From Sorghum bicolor (taxonomy: Eukaryota; Streptophyta; Magnoliopsida; Poales; Poaceae), in the NCBI RefSeq assembly GCF_000003195.3, contig NC_012872.2, positions 26,407,258 to 26,471,257 of the forward strand: DNA of 64,000 bases, written 5' to 3'. Below, piece by piece: positions 10,841 to 22,282 of the stretch. The position numbers were made by a program, and so were the translations under genes. Each line of letters begins with the position of its first letter. Position 1 is the stretch's first letter. Under the pieces are notes generated by a model, which saw only the letters and a program-made list of their open reading frames with translations, was not told the origin of the DNA and did no database searches.

Positions 10841-13223
10841 CCAGACCGATCTAGCTCTTGCTCCAGTTGACAATGTTGTAGAACTCAGCTAGTACTCCAA
10901 CTTTGTCAACTACACCATCTAGCGTCGGTTTGGGAGTTAATCACCGTCAAAGTCGCTCTGTCAGAAAGTCATTACCTTAACTGAATCGAGGCCGGGCTCG
11001 CCGACGTGGCCGACCGGCGGCAGAGCTCCGTCGACATTTGGCGCCCGTACATTGCTCCTGGCCCTGCTCGTCACCCCGGCGACACCCCGGGCATGACCTC
11101 CACGGCGACACCCCGGGCGAAGTGGACGCGTCCATTTCCTTCTGCCTCGCCCTCTCTCGCCAGAAACGCGGCCGCAGCGAGCTCACCGTCGCGAGCTCAC
11201 TCCGGCGAGCTCGTACGCGCTCCTCGCTGCGCTGCTCTCTACCAAACCTCGCTCACAGCTTCGCCGGGAACTGCTCTCCACCTTCCACCCGCTAACTCGC
11301 TGTGAAATCCACCGGTGAGCCGCCATTTCCAATTTCCCCCAAACCGGGTCACCGTGACCTTCTTCTCCGGCGAACTCAATGCCGAGCTCCTCGGAGCCTC
11401 TCGTCTTCTCTGGTTAGGTCCTAGAGGTAGCTTAGGTCATTAGCAAGCGTTTGCGCCACTTGGTGGACGCTCTACCGCGCTCACCGTCGCCGGACACGAC
11501 GCGCATCGCCGCCGTGTTTCCGCCGGAGTTGGGCTCTCTCGTGGCCGGCTCATTGCACGCCGTTTCAAGCCAAGTCGCCTACCTAGGAAGCTTCGCCGTA
11601 GTCCGCTGGTGCTGTAGAAAACCCTAGGTCGCGCTCTACCGGCCTGAGAGCTCTGGCGTAACGCTGAGCACCTCCGCCGAGCCGCCATGATCGACGGCGA
11701 GCCCCTTCCGGTGGCTCCGCGTAGGGAAAAGGGGGTCAACCGGTTCGCAAAGGATTGGGGATCACGTCGGTGCCCTTGGTTTGGACGGATACCTCGCCGT
11801 CGCAGAGAAATCGCCAGTGAACGTCGTCTCGGTCGTGAGGAAGAAGAACCTGACGCGTGGGGTCCGCTGTCAGTGACACTTAGTTTCCCTCCTTTTCTCT
11901 TATTCAAATCTAGATTTTTGGCTTCTTTGCAAAAATCATATCTCCAGTTTCTGAGATCCAAAAATTGTGAAATCAATTTTGTGAGATTCTATGAGATGGA
12001 TAGTTTTTATTAAAAATATAAAATGTACCATGTTTTCTGAGAAGAATAATTGTTAGGATTTAATCTTGTTATTCATGAGTAAATTCATATCTTTTGCTAT
12101 ACTGCTCCGTTTGCTATGAAATTTTTATGGTAGTCTCTGCGTGGTATTAGAATGCTATGATAAATATTTCATGATTTTTGGAGTACTATATCTGTGACAT
12201 GTAATTTATGTTGATTCTATGGCTTGTTTCCTTATTGAAATCATAGTAAATAATTGGTGTTTATGCTGGTGCTCTACTTTGGTGCCAAACTTGTTTTTAG
12301 TATTAGTAGCATGTAAATAATCTGAAATCGGTTGTTTGACACTATATAAGCCATGTTTCTTAATTTATGAAATAAGCACCTTGTCACATGTTAAATGCTT
12401 ATCTTAATTTTGGCATGTGCAATTGCTCTGAAAATTTTGCGGTAATGTATAGACGCTATGCTGGTGCTTCTGTAATTTTTGTAGATTTTTCTGAGAAGTT
12501 TTTCTAGTATCTTGTAATTATGTCCTTTTATAGAAGTAAATTGATAAATGCCTTGTTATTAAATATCTAGGGGTTAACATATGATGTTCTGGTTATTTTA
12601 TGATATGCTTGTGCTTGTAAGTCAATTAGTTGGCACTGAATATGCTTTGGCTATGTCATCAAATAATTAATTAGAGGGATAAGAGCTGTCCTGGACAGCA
12701 AAGGGGTAATCTAACCTTTACTTATTGATAACTTGTGTTGCTGGGAGACTTGTCTAAATCAAAGTTGTTGTAATCCCTATGAACTAGTTGTGGTTTAAAT
12801 TTGGGATCATTTGGTCCAATAGTTTGAAAGTTATGGCTGTTCCAAGTTGGGTTCCAGAAATAGGTGCTTTCTGTTTTTCTGGGACAGAACCTGGAACTTT
12901 ATTTATATGACTTGTTTAGCTCATGAATCTTGCTGTGATGTTTAAAGATGAATTGTAGACAATTTCATAAGCTTTCCAGAATGTCCTCATTTATGTTTGT
13001 TGGATCCTTATAGCAATAGTTATGAATTGTTTACTGAGCTGTTCTGTTATAACGCTTGCTGTTTTAGGTTGACTTGGTAGGTTTTGCTAAGTTAACTAAT
13101 TATCTTGTGTAAACTAGTTATAACAGTTACTCCGTAAATGAGTGTCCAGTGAGTCTAATTAGGTTATCAAGCATTCATCCTCGTGCAGCATGCACCTATT
13201 CTTACTTATCATGCATGCAATAG

Positions 13224-13408
13224 GTGCACCGGACGCAACAGCATCGTTCGAGCTCCAGGTGAACCCCGAAGGCCAGGAGGGCAACCCGGAGGTGGAGGTC
13301 CAGCAAGCCGGACCCGAGGAGCCCGAAGAAGAGGTTGAGTGCCCTAACCATGAGCCAACTTTGTTCATGAAAGGCAAGCCCCGGAGCTTCATAAGTCTCC
13401 CACTTTAA
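13224..13408 (+). CDS. Small conserved ORF inside long LTR copy B
   Basis: An acceptor-like CATGCAATAG precedes a frame starting GAPDATASFELQ, then a P/E/G-rich stretch, ending with ECPNHEPTLFMKGKPRSFI and a stop at 13406-13408. It is the counterpart of the minus-strand ORF at 5187-5420, with the same exon-like start, same composition and same terminal GKPRS-hydrophobic motif. No ATG of its own is needed if it is spliced, though in-frame ATGs lie just upstream (13190). Role unknown. Confidence 0.35.
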
Positions 13409-14967
13409 TTTCAAAAGCTTACTTGGCTATGTTATACTTATTGATGCATTACGTATAGGAGTTGTGATGAAACCCTTGCTGCATTATACTCAATCCTTGT
13501 CCAGATATCTTACCTTTACCTGGTTATAGAGTTAGGGTCGAGTAGTGGCTTAGACATGCTTTAATCGGTAGAAGTCGGGTGATATCCTGTCACCTACGCG
13601 AAATAGGGTTGTGTCGGATCACGATTGACTAAGAACCGAGTTTTGCAAGTTGTAGTAACCCCGTATGTGGCAGCTAAGGACCGATCGTTGTACGTCCTCT
13701 TGTCATGTTGAACGCATGCCTAACACTTAGTTGGCCGGATAACTCGTTCCGACCGCGAAGCCTAGTAGTATGACTCAGGCCGGAAGACCGGCAAGTATAA
13801 AGTGCGCACTACCAGAGGAAGTGCGGTGTGCGGGGGACCATTGGCGTAAGACCAAAGGCAGGTGAGTTAAAATTCCTGACCTCCCGAGCAGAGTGGTAGC
13901 CCTGGGAGTGCGGCGCTGATCGGAGCCGCGATTTCTGAGTCGTACCAAAGGTGACCCGCTGGCTCTCCGACGGGGGATGCTTGGGTGAGTCCTAGGAATA
14001 ACCCTCCAGCTGGATAGGAATCGATTCGAATCGCCGTCTCTCTCGGATAGTGAGAACTTGACAGAGCAGCGGCAAACGTAGCATTCACTAAAGGACAATG
14101 GTTCATAATAATGATGATAGCAAGGAAGAGCATATGATGAACTTGATATGGTTATTATTGCTTGTAAAAATCAAGTGATGTGTTTCGTACAGGTGCTAAT
14201 CTAGTGATAGGCTAATGATGATTAATATGATGCTTTTTACAATAATATAGCTATCAGTTAAGCTTTTGGCAATTGTTAAGTCAAACCAGCTCCACTATAT
14301 ACTTAGCCTTGCATGATCCTTGGTGTCTTTTATGTTTTACTAGACGGGTATGTCTACCTGAGTACATCCTCGTACTCAGGGTTTATTCCCACCTCTTACA
14401 GATGATATCTTTTATGATGGCTTCTGCAAGACCTGTCTCCATCCCGCTGGGGATGAGGACTAAACCGTTGGGCACGGTTCTCTAACTACTTCGCACCTGT
14501 TGCTTTTGGATGGATGGCATGAGACCCTGGCTGAACATGAACTTGTGAAATGAACTTTGGAAAGTGTGTGTAACCATTTTGCTTCCGCTACTACAAACAT
14601 GTGTTGTAATAACTAAGTAACTCCGATGTGGTGCCACTTCGACGGCAATGAATGACTATGTAACATTTGCTGTGTTATGTTGAACTATTACGATCTTGGT
14701 TTGTTGCAAGTTGGTTTGAAGTCCTTCGTGATTTCAGTTGACTACCGGGATTATATGGGCTCAAGTTTGGAAACTTGATTGCTTGCCGATCGTTTCTACA
14801 CTTGAACTCTTATAATTTGGTCGGTTCTATGACAATTACTTGCTGTCAAATCACATGTACAATCCCTTTATTATCATGCAAACAGTTACCATATCCATCT
14901 AAACAACCTCGAATTTCACGGATACGGCAAAGAGATAAGTCAAAAATACCGTTGCTCATTCCAACCT

Positions 14968-14975
14968 ATAAATAC
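14968..14975 (+). promoter_or_regulatory. TATA box upstream of the plant-mobile-domain ORF
   Basis: TATAAATA sits about 180 bp before the likely start codon (15146) and is followed by a pyrimidine-rich leader (TTCCTTCCCC...TCATTCC). It lies just outside LTR copy B, in the gypsy internal region. The antisense ORF therefore appears to have its own promoter, independent of the element's LTR. Confidence 0.5.
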
Positions 14976-15145
14976 TTCCTTCCCCAGTACTCATCCTCTA
15001 CATTGTCATTCCTCATTCTCAAGTTCATCTCCCCGGCGGCGGCATTGATGAAGAGCTCAAGATCTTCAGCAGTGAAAAAGCTCTCCTACGGCAAAGTCCT
15101 CCTCGAACCTTCAAATCTTCAGCTCTTTCTTCTCTTCAGGAGGAA

Positions 15146-17794
15146 ATGGCCGTCAACTTCATTGATCCTAAGGTTAATCCATCCCCATCCTCTCTTTATT
15201 TTACTGGACTTTTTACTTTTTGCAAATTTATTTACTTAGCATTTTCTCCCCATTTTTTCATGTTCTTTTGATCTCCAAACTCCAGGATATGAGTGAGAAA
15301 ATTGTTATCCCCACTGAACAACCCCACCTCCAATGTCTCGGTCCAATGGGTGACCCAGACCCTACCGATCTGATCAACGCAGAAACCAATAGGATTCCCT
15401 TTAGAGCCGAGAATTTCTCTTTAGATCTATGGAAGGACACTTTCCGATCCTAGCCAAAACCCACCAAAGGATGGAAAGATTGGTTCCTGAGGGTCAGTAA
15501 AATGAATGAAGTATATTGGGGTGAACGCAAACTTGACCAATGTATCAGGCTTTCCATTGCCGATATGGAAAAGAATGAATCAATGTTGATAGTTGCCTCA
15601 TACTTTTGGTCAGATACCTTTAATGCCTTCATCTTTGGTCACGGCCCAGCTTCCCCCACACTTGCCGATGTTGTTATGCTTACCGGCTTAGATATTACCC
15701 ATGCCGATGACGGTGGTGTATTCAACCATAAATCTGAATACAAAGTAGAAACCCGTAACATCGGCGGGTGGTCAGGATATGTCCAAAAATATCGGCAAAC
15801 TAGATCAGTCAGTCAAAGAAAGCATGCCATCTTTCTGAATATGTGGTTAGATAAGTTCATCTTATGTGGCCGATCGGTAGAGCCAACCTCTGTCTACCTA
15901 TCGGCAGCAGAGCGACTAGCTAATGGTAACCGATTCTCCCTTGGCCGATACCTCCTGGGTTCTGTTTATCACCTCCTCCACCAAGTAGCTGAGAAACTCA
16001 TCCTAGGTGAACCCATCAGCAATCTAGGAGGTCCTTGGTGGTTTATCAACATGTGGCTCAACGCCCACATGCATAAGTGCCTCCGATTGGATTTCTTTGC
16101 ACAGCAGTTCCCACGAGACATCGCTGAAGATTATGAACTAGCAGAGGATGAATCAGCAACACGCTCATCCCTTAATTACGGTGAAGCCATCATAGTTCTC
16201 CCTGGTACCGTTTCAAATGAGAACCAGGTCGGCCAATTCTTTCAAACGCTGTATGACGGCCTCTCCAAAGATCAACGATCCTGGATGCCTTATGAAGATG
16301 CAGAGTCTATATTCCCCCTCACTTTGCACCCTGCTGATGACGCACTCAACAAGGACAATGATCTGATGATGGCAATCATCACCCCAAGAGCAATCCTAGT
16401 AAACAACTTCGGCAGCTGAAAGAACACCAACACAACCTACGAGTTTTACAACCCATCGACACTAGCTCGCCAGCTGGCTTTTGGTCAGGTACCCATTAAA
16501 CTTTGTTATGCTGATGTGGTTAAGCCGAGGGAAGTAATAACCAGTTGACTCGAGTGGGTCAGAACAGCTCAGCTCCAGCCAGATGCTGATACGACAGATA
16601 TTGATCTATCGGCTTGGGTTCCAGCCCTCTTCATCACTCAGTCATACAAACAATAGTTGGAAGAATAGAAAGAGCACCTGTTCAAGGTATCGTCTCATAT
16701 GTACCATAACATGATCGACCCTATGCACGAAGTTCCCGATGAGGTTGTAAGTCTTTTCCGATACTCGGGCTTTCTGTTAACTTCAATCTTTATCGGTAAC
16801 TTATCCTTTTTACTTCAACAAGTCGATGACCCAGCACCGATAGTAAGCAGAAGTGGGAGGTCGATCAACCTTCTCCCATCATGCCCAATCTCTCTGATCG
16901 GCCACAACGCGCCAAGCCTAGCAGTCCTGATGCATCGAAACATCCGCTTTAAGAAGACGACGACCAAACCGTCTAAAACATCTCCATCGGTAGCTGCCGC
17001 CACGCTAGCAGCCTAGCACAGGTTTTTAAGGTAAAAATCTTCAAATTTCCTTTTTCTTTTTGCTGATTCATCTCATATTCATATTATATATATATATATA
17101 TTTAGGGTACATCGGCTACGACTAGAACGTCAATGGTAACCTTGTTTCGTACCAAGCATTCTACTCTTTCAAATTTCAACAATGTTTGACTGCTTTTACA
17201 TCTAATCTGTAGAACATTGATCTTTTGTAACAGCAGACCGCCGCATCAGCAAGGACCAAGAGCACTGAATCATTAGGTGCCGATGCCCCCCAGCCCACTC
17301 AAGCTCCTCCTAAGAGAAAGGGTCCAAAAAGTACCAAGACCCAGCCGAAGTGACAGAAGACAGCACCATCCTCTCCATCTCATCCAGCACCTCAGATCCA
17401 AATAACACCTTCTCCTCCTCAATCAGTGCCCCAGATGCAAGTAGACCCGGCCGATGTGTCTGAACAGATCACCGATCTAGTTGATCTAGGCACATCATCG
17501 GCCGTTCTCCCTAAACAGATAGTTGCTATCCCACCTCAAGGTAAAGTACTAACTGCGGAATCATTACCAATGACTTCTTTTATAAACACCATTGTCACCC
17601 TTGGTAATTTTTAGTTGAAGATATTCCATCGGCAGCTCCAGCTGATCAAATTATAGTGCAAGCTTCATCTCCACGCCAGATACAAGAAATCGCTCTGAAA
17701 CAAGTAAGTTGTGCAATCTATTAGACTTTGTATTGTCGGTAACCTATGCTAGTTAACTCACTTTCCTTTGCTTTCAGGAACAAGACTCTCATGA
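15146..17794 (+). pseudogene. Plant mobile domain (aminotransferase-like) ORF, antisense in a gypsy element
   Basis: Exon 1 (ATG at 15146, MAVNFIDPK) ends at 15172. An intron with GT...AG ends leads to exon 2 at 15286. Exon 2 encodes a plant mobile domain: FRAENFSLDLW, GWKDWFLRVS, a TFNAFIFGHGPASPTLADV core near 15640, and VVMLTGLDI. It ends near 16746 at GTAAGT. Later proline/lysine-rich exons run to 17.8 kb. In-frame stops sit at 15451 (TAG) and 16417 (TGA), with more between 16540 and 16670, so this copy is dead. PMD proteins are retroelement-derived and some host versions (MAIN/MAIL) act in silencing. It lies antisense to its host element, split off from the LTR at 9242 by copy B. A CACTA insertion ends it at about 17795 within an exon. 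Confidence 0.75.
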
Positions 17795-18127
17795 CACCTC
17801 AAATGTGTTGCAATAAACACAAAATAGTTGCAATAGCAATAGTAGCAACACATTTTTTTTGTTGCGAGGTGTTGCAAGTTCTTGCGTGGGTATAGCTTTG
17901 GACAACGCTTTGCTGGATAGTGTTGTAAATGTATTTTGCAATTGCAAAACCTTGGGCGTTGCAACCTAAGATTTTGCTACGGTTGTAAACGTGGCAACAA
18001 CAACTAATGCAACACCTTAGGCGTTGCTGTACCTTGCAATGGCAACGTGCCGATGTCATTGCAAATGTTGCAGTAGCAACAACAAACATGCGTTGCAACA
18101 TAATGTATTTCCACGGCAGTTAGTATT

Positions 18128-18565
18128 GCAACAAAGATTATATCACAACACTACGAAGTGGTGGCTACAGGTGCAATTGCCACGACCGACGTTTGGTTGC
18201 TAGAAGGTGCAGGAGCTATTGCTATGCATAATGCATGTGGCAACAAGGATTATATCACAACACGAAGAAGTCGTGGCAACAAACGCAATTGCCACACCTA
18301 AAGTTTGGTTGCTATAAGGTGCAAGAGCTATCCCTACACATAACGAGTGTGGCAAAAAAATTTGCCGCAACACCAACAAATGGTCGCAACTTGTGTATTT
18401 GCCACGCCCAAGGTTTCGTTGCTGTAAGTCAGTCTATTGCATCACATAATGAGTGTTGCAATAGGACATATTTGCAACACCAAAAAAAGGTCGCAACTTG
18501 TGCAATTGCCACTTTCAAATTGTCGTTGCCAATATGCGCTTTCACAACGTTTTTTGTTTGGTGCC
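18128..18565 (-). repeat. ~112-bp subterminal tandem repeats of the large CACTA element
   Basis: Four consecutive units start GCAACAA/GCAATA at 18128, 18240, 18352 and 18458 (spacing 112, 112, 106 bp). They share blocks such as GGATTATATCACAACAC, GCAATTGCCAC, GTTTGGTTGCT and CATAATGAGTGT. Each unit carries several TTGC/GCAA motifs in both orientations. Subterminal repeats of CACTA elements bind the TNPA protein and are needed for excision. The first two units are closest to each other and the last two more diverged. Confidence 0.8.
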
Positions 18566-18818
18566 ACCAGATAATATTGCAATGCAATTAATTAATTAAA
18601 ACTCCATAAGCATCCACACAACATTTGAGTAAATCCATTAACCAAAATATGATCTGTTTGTTCACATCTAGAATTAAACACACCCAAATGAAAACACACT
18701 TTGTACAAACCATCACATAATAAATTATTCGACCCATTGTTTTTGAACAGCAAAAATGTAAAGTGCCTAGGCAGTAGTCTCCACTGAAGGTTGGTTTAGC
18801 TTGATATTGACCATCCCA

Positions 18819-21419
18819 TCACTCGTGCAAGTAGTAAGCCGGATGTGAGTGCAAGTCCGAAGAAGTGAAGAACAACACTCCTTGGGTCACCTGAAATTTG
18901 ATAATTCAATAAGTAAATAGCCAAGTATGGTAGGTGCTAGGAAGTGTTACCTTACTGAAAATTGATGCTTTTGAATTATATATAGACACTAACCAATTAG
19001 TCTAGACACTAAATGTTTATCGCCATCCTTTTAACGCTCATTAGCGATACTCCATATCAGTTGCTTGTTTTCCTCAGTATCCTCAAGGTCACACTTGTCC
19101 TGTTCAAGAGAAATTAAACAAACAATTGTTACACTGTTTCACAATTAAGATTGGTATATGGACCAAAAAGATAGGAAGCTTACAATTATTTCTTCTGCTA
19201 TCGTTTCTTTAACTTCATGGTCAATCTGTTTCCACTTCCCCACTCCAACAAGTGGAGCATGTATCCTTGTAAACACTACAATTTCATCAACAAAAGACCT
19301 ATAGTTATCACCTACAGGTCCTCCCGTTCTACTTGAAATTTGAACTTTCAATTTTTGAGTGCCATTCCTAGCTCTTTTGTTTGATACAGCTGTACCCTTG
19401 ATGGTCCCACGTCCTTTATACTTCCTCTTTTCACTGCCGTGTCGTCCTTCAAAATGACATACGATGGAATAGAAATCAGACATCAATTATATGATTATAC
19501 AAGTGAGTGCCAGGACAACTCTTTGTGTTTGGCAAAGTAAAAAATGTCTTACTGTTATTGATCAATTGTTTTACACGCCGAGCATGACTTGGTCGCTGTG
19601 TTGGTGGTGTTGGATTGCTGGCTTCACTTGACTGAGTGCTAGGGTTCTCTTCAGATGCCTCTGCCAACAATAGACCATAAGTTAAAATGGTATGTGAAGA
19701 ACAGTTAAATTGATTGACAGCTTGGAGAGAAATATTATATTACCGATGTCTTCAAGTTTTCCTTCCACACTTAACCATTCCCTGTATGTTTTGACTGTGT
19801 CTTTCCTGAATGTATCCTTAAATTCTAGAGACATGATTACATTAGTAAATTAGGCACCAAAGAATTAAGATACAGTTATGGACACAAGTGTGGCAACTTA
19901 ATTTACCCGTGCCTTCGCCGTTCGCATGCAGTTCTTCAAGCCAATCCTTGTAGTCATCAATTGGCTCATCTGTGAAATCTTCATAAAATGGTGTACCCGG
20001 AGGTAGTTTGATGGGTGTTATGCTAACATTTGGCTCAGTTATTGGATCCTTGCTCAATACTAATCTGACTTCTCTCTCCTCATAATTCATTGTTATCATT
20101 CCACCAGCTTCTAAATCTGAATCAATTTCAACAAGTCTAGCTACACAATTACACTTCGTTGCTTATAGTATAAGTCCCTCATCGCAGAGTAACCGAAACG
20201 TGATTTCATTGTTAACAAGTTCCCAAATGTAATATCGCCCCTATCTATTTCAATTTCAGCAAATTCCTTATGCTGCTCCTATGAGTTGAAAATATAGAGT
20301 CCAAGATTCAGATTCTTCCGGCGTCATATTCTCCCTAGCAATTACATTCACACATACTTGGATGACATAGTTGAATGGAAACTAAATAATTTTATTTCAG
20401 TACACTAATGATATGTTAGTGCAGGCATAAAACAACTCATAGGCACTGATTCTAGGTGTACTTATAACTTGATTCACAGTGCAATTAATTCAAATAATGG
20501 AACTGATTTTAGGTGTACTTATAACTTGATCAAAAGACATGTGAATTCCACTAACTTTATTTGCTACAGATTGTGAACTACAACTCAAAATTATATCCTG
20601 ATGCACACTAATGCCTTAATTCAACCCTTTACCCTAAAAACAATATAGAAAAGAGTAATTTTACGGTGCTTGAAAAAAAGGACAGCCATTCATTTGGTGA
20701 GATCTAATGGTTAAAAAATTCGTATTCTTCACTAGCTTGTGTATTGCTTATTACACAACCACAGGAAGGGCAGCACCAGCCTGGGCTTTCAGATCATGCT
20801 CGAAAAAGGACACAACCTATTAGAACCGATGGTCTCAATTAATTAAGAGTACTAAAATATCCTAGATTATTATTAGTTGATTTTTCTATGACCGATGGCT
20901 ATCAATTTATGTTGTGAGAGGAACCCATGGTTTCTTCCAAGCACAGCTGCATACCGCTAAGAAAAAAAAAAGATTCTCTAAGACACTGTAACAAGATACG
21001 ATAAGCTAGGTTTCATGAATGCTTACCGATGCCGTGAGGGGTCGAATGGCCTGAATTTAGGTCCGAAACTTGAGGAGCGACGTAGGCTGTCGGTTTCATG
21101 ACTGCCATCAACTCCGGCGTGGTCGGTCGATGTAGGAGTCGGCGTCGTACCCTTGCTGAAAAGCGAGGCCGTGGCCCCGGGTCTCACCGTCGGCTGCCTG
21201 GTGCGGCATTGGGCCGATGTCGTGTACCCTGGTGTTGCCGTCTCCGACGCGCTCCATTGCCGTTGTCACGGCCTCGGCGGTGAGGTCGCTGTGAAACCCT
21301 AAACTGGCGGATGCCTTTCCCGGGCGTCTGGCGATGGGATCTTGGGAGGGAGATGTTGGGGGAGGGGGATTTGGGGACAATTTTGGAGCGGCGCGCGGCA
21401 GTTTCACTAGGCGCGGCAA
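18819..21419 (-). CDS. TNPA-like CACTA protein (Ptta/En/Spm transposase-24 type), multi-exon
   Basis: Exons are inferred from open frames with splice signals. A GC-rich first exon lies at about 21.1-21.4 kb, then exons near 20.10-19.91, 19.67-19.56 and 19.45-19.18 kb (donor GTAAGC at 19183-19178). A last exon (18890-18819) starts after TTTCAG and ends with a TGA. The 19.45-19.18 exon has a basic segment (KRKYKGRGTIKG) and then KLKVQISSRTGGPVGDNY...FTRIHAPL, ending KWKQIDHEVKETI. This matches the conserved region of plant transposase-24 proteins. TNPA-type proteins bind subterminal repeats and help excision. The first exon and exact introns are uncertain, and I did not verify an intact frame. 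Confidence 0.5.
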
Positions 21420-21718
21420 AAAGTCCCGCTCGTAATTTTTTCGCTCGAAAAAAGGCAGGCCACCAACCAGGGTGTATTATTGATTTTGAAATTTGCTCAA
21501 AACAATATAAATAATTATCTTTTTTAGGAGTTATCGAGATTTTGGATAAAATCGGTGAAATACATACATGTATGTTATAATTGGCCAATAAATTTTCAGA
21601 AAGTTAGATCAATCTAGAAATAATCGTATCAACATAACAAATATATGAGATGCATTCATACGGAAAAATCATGTCATCACTAGTTCACTTCGCCCCCTCT
21701 CCTACAATGACTAGTAGC

Positions 21719-21995
21719 TAGGGATGAAAACGGATCGGATACGGACGGATATCACTGATATCATATTTGTTTTTATATTTTTGGTCGAATTCGGATTCGA
21801 ATACAAATAATGTCAACCATGTCGGATAAGATAGGATTGGATGTCGACATCATAAATATATAATTTTAAGTATTCGAATAAGGATACGGAATCAGATGTT
21901 GAATATTCGGACTCGAATACGGACTGATCTGAACCCCTCTAAACGAATTCGGTCTCGAATATGGTCAAAAAATATCCGTACCGTTTTCATCACTA
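21719..21995. mobile_element. hAT-type MITE with 8-bp target duplication
   Basis: The ends are inverted repeats: TAGGGATGAAAACGG on the left and, read on the other strand, TAGTGATGAAAACGG on the right. Perfect copies of CTAGTAGC flank it at 21711-21718 and 21996-22003. The 8-bp duplication and the absence of any ORF indicate a non-autonomous hAT element of 277 bp. It lies in the spacer between the TNPA-like and TNP2 genes of the CACTA element. Confidence 0.9.
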
Positions 21996-22003
21996 CTAGT
22001 AGC

Positions 22004-22282
22004 TGATAGGATGATAACGGATTGAAGTGGAGCGGATTAAAATAGTTCAGTAATATATTGATGCACCTATATTTAACACTTAATAAGTTATCCTCACTCA
22101 CAATTGATAATTTGTGAACATTTTATAGCTGGCTCACGAGATTAACGAGTCAGCTTGAGCTCTAAATGAGCCAAGCCGAGTTAGCTTTCTGGCTCATTGA
22201 CATAATGAGTCGTGTCAAGCTAGCTCGTTATCTTAATGAACCAAAATGAGCCGAGCCAAGCTCGGATCGTTATCCAACCCTA
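22004..22282. mobile_element. Probable second hAT-like non-autonomous remnant
   Basis: Directly after the MITE lies sequence beginning GATAGGATGATAACGG and ending GGATCGTTATCCAACCCTA. These form imperfect inverted ends around a stretch of GAGCCAAGC/AGCTCG-like palindromic words. No clear target duplication was found. It resembles a common grass MITE with TAGGGTTGGATAACG ends, but boundaries are approximate. Confidence 0.35.

Larger units (their letters stand above)
10249..14777 (+). mobile_element. Long LTR (probable solo LTR) of Del/Tekay-like type, copy B
   Basis: This starts TGTAACACCCCAGTGTTATG at 10249 and ends ...GGAAACTTG near 14777. ATTGC flanks it on both sides (10244-10248 and 14778-14782); the match extends to TGATTGC if terminal bases are counted. 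It is related to copy A but in the opposite orientation. Shared landmarks are an intron-like AT-rich middle, the small GKPRS ORF, the CGATTCGAATCG segment near 14030 and the GTACATCCTCGTACTCAGG segment near 14363. No gag or pol is inside. The 3' end is not the canonical CA, so the exact boundary is uncertain. GC-rich overlapping frames at 11.0-12.0 kb look like leader sequence rather than protein. Confidence 0.6.

Noticed and set aside
11006..12013. Arg/Ser/Pro-rich frames on both strands
   Set aside because: Same leader region in LTR copy B, low-complexity composition without domains.
17085..17101. TA dinucleotide run
   Set aside because: Ordinary short microsatellite in an intron-like stretch.
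18128..18565. Regularly spaced repeats considered as a CRISPR-like array
   Set aside because: Units are contiguous and diverged with no unique spacers, and they lie at a CACTA end in a plant genome.
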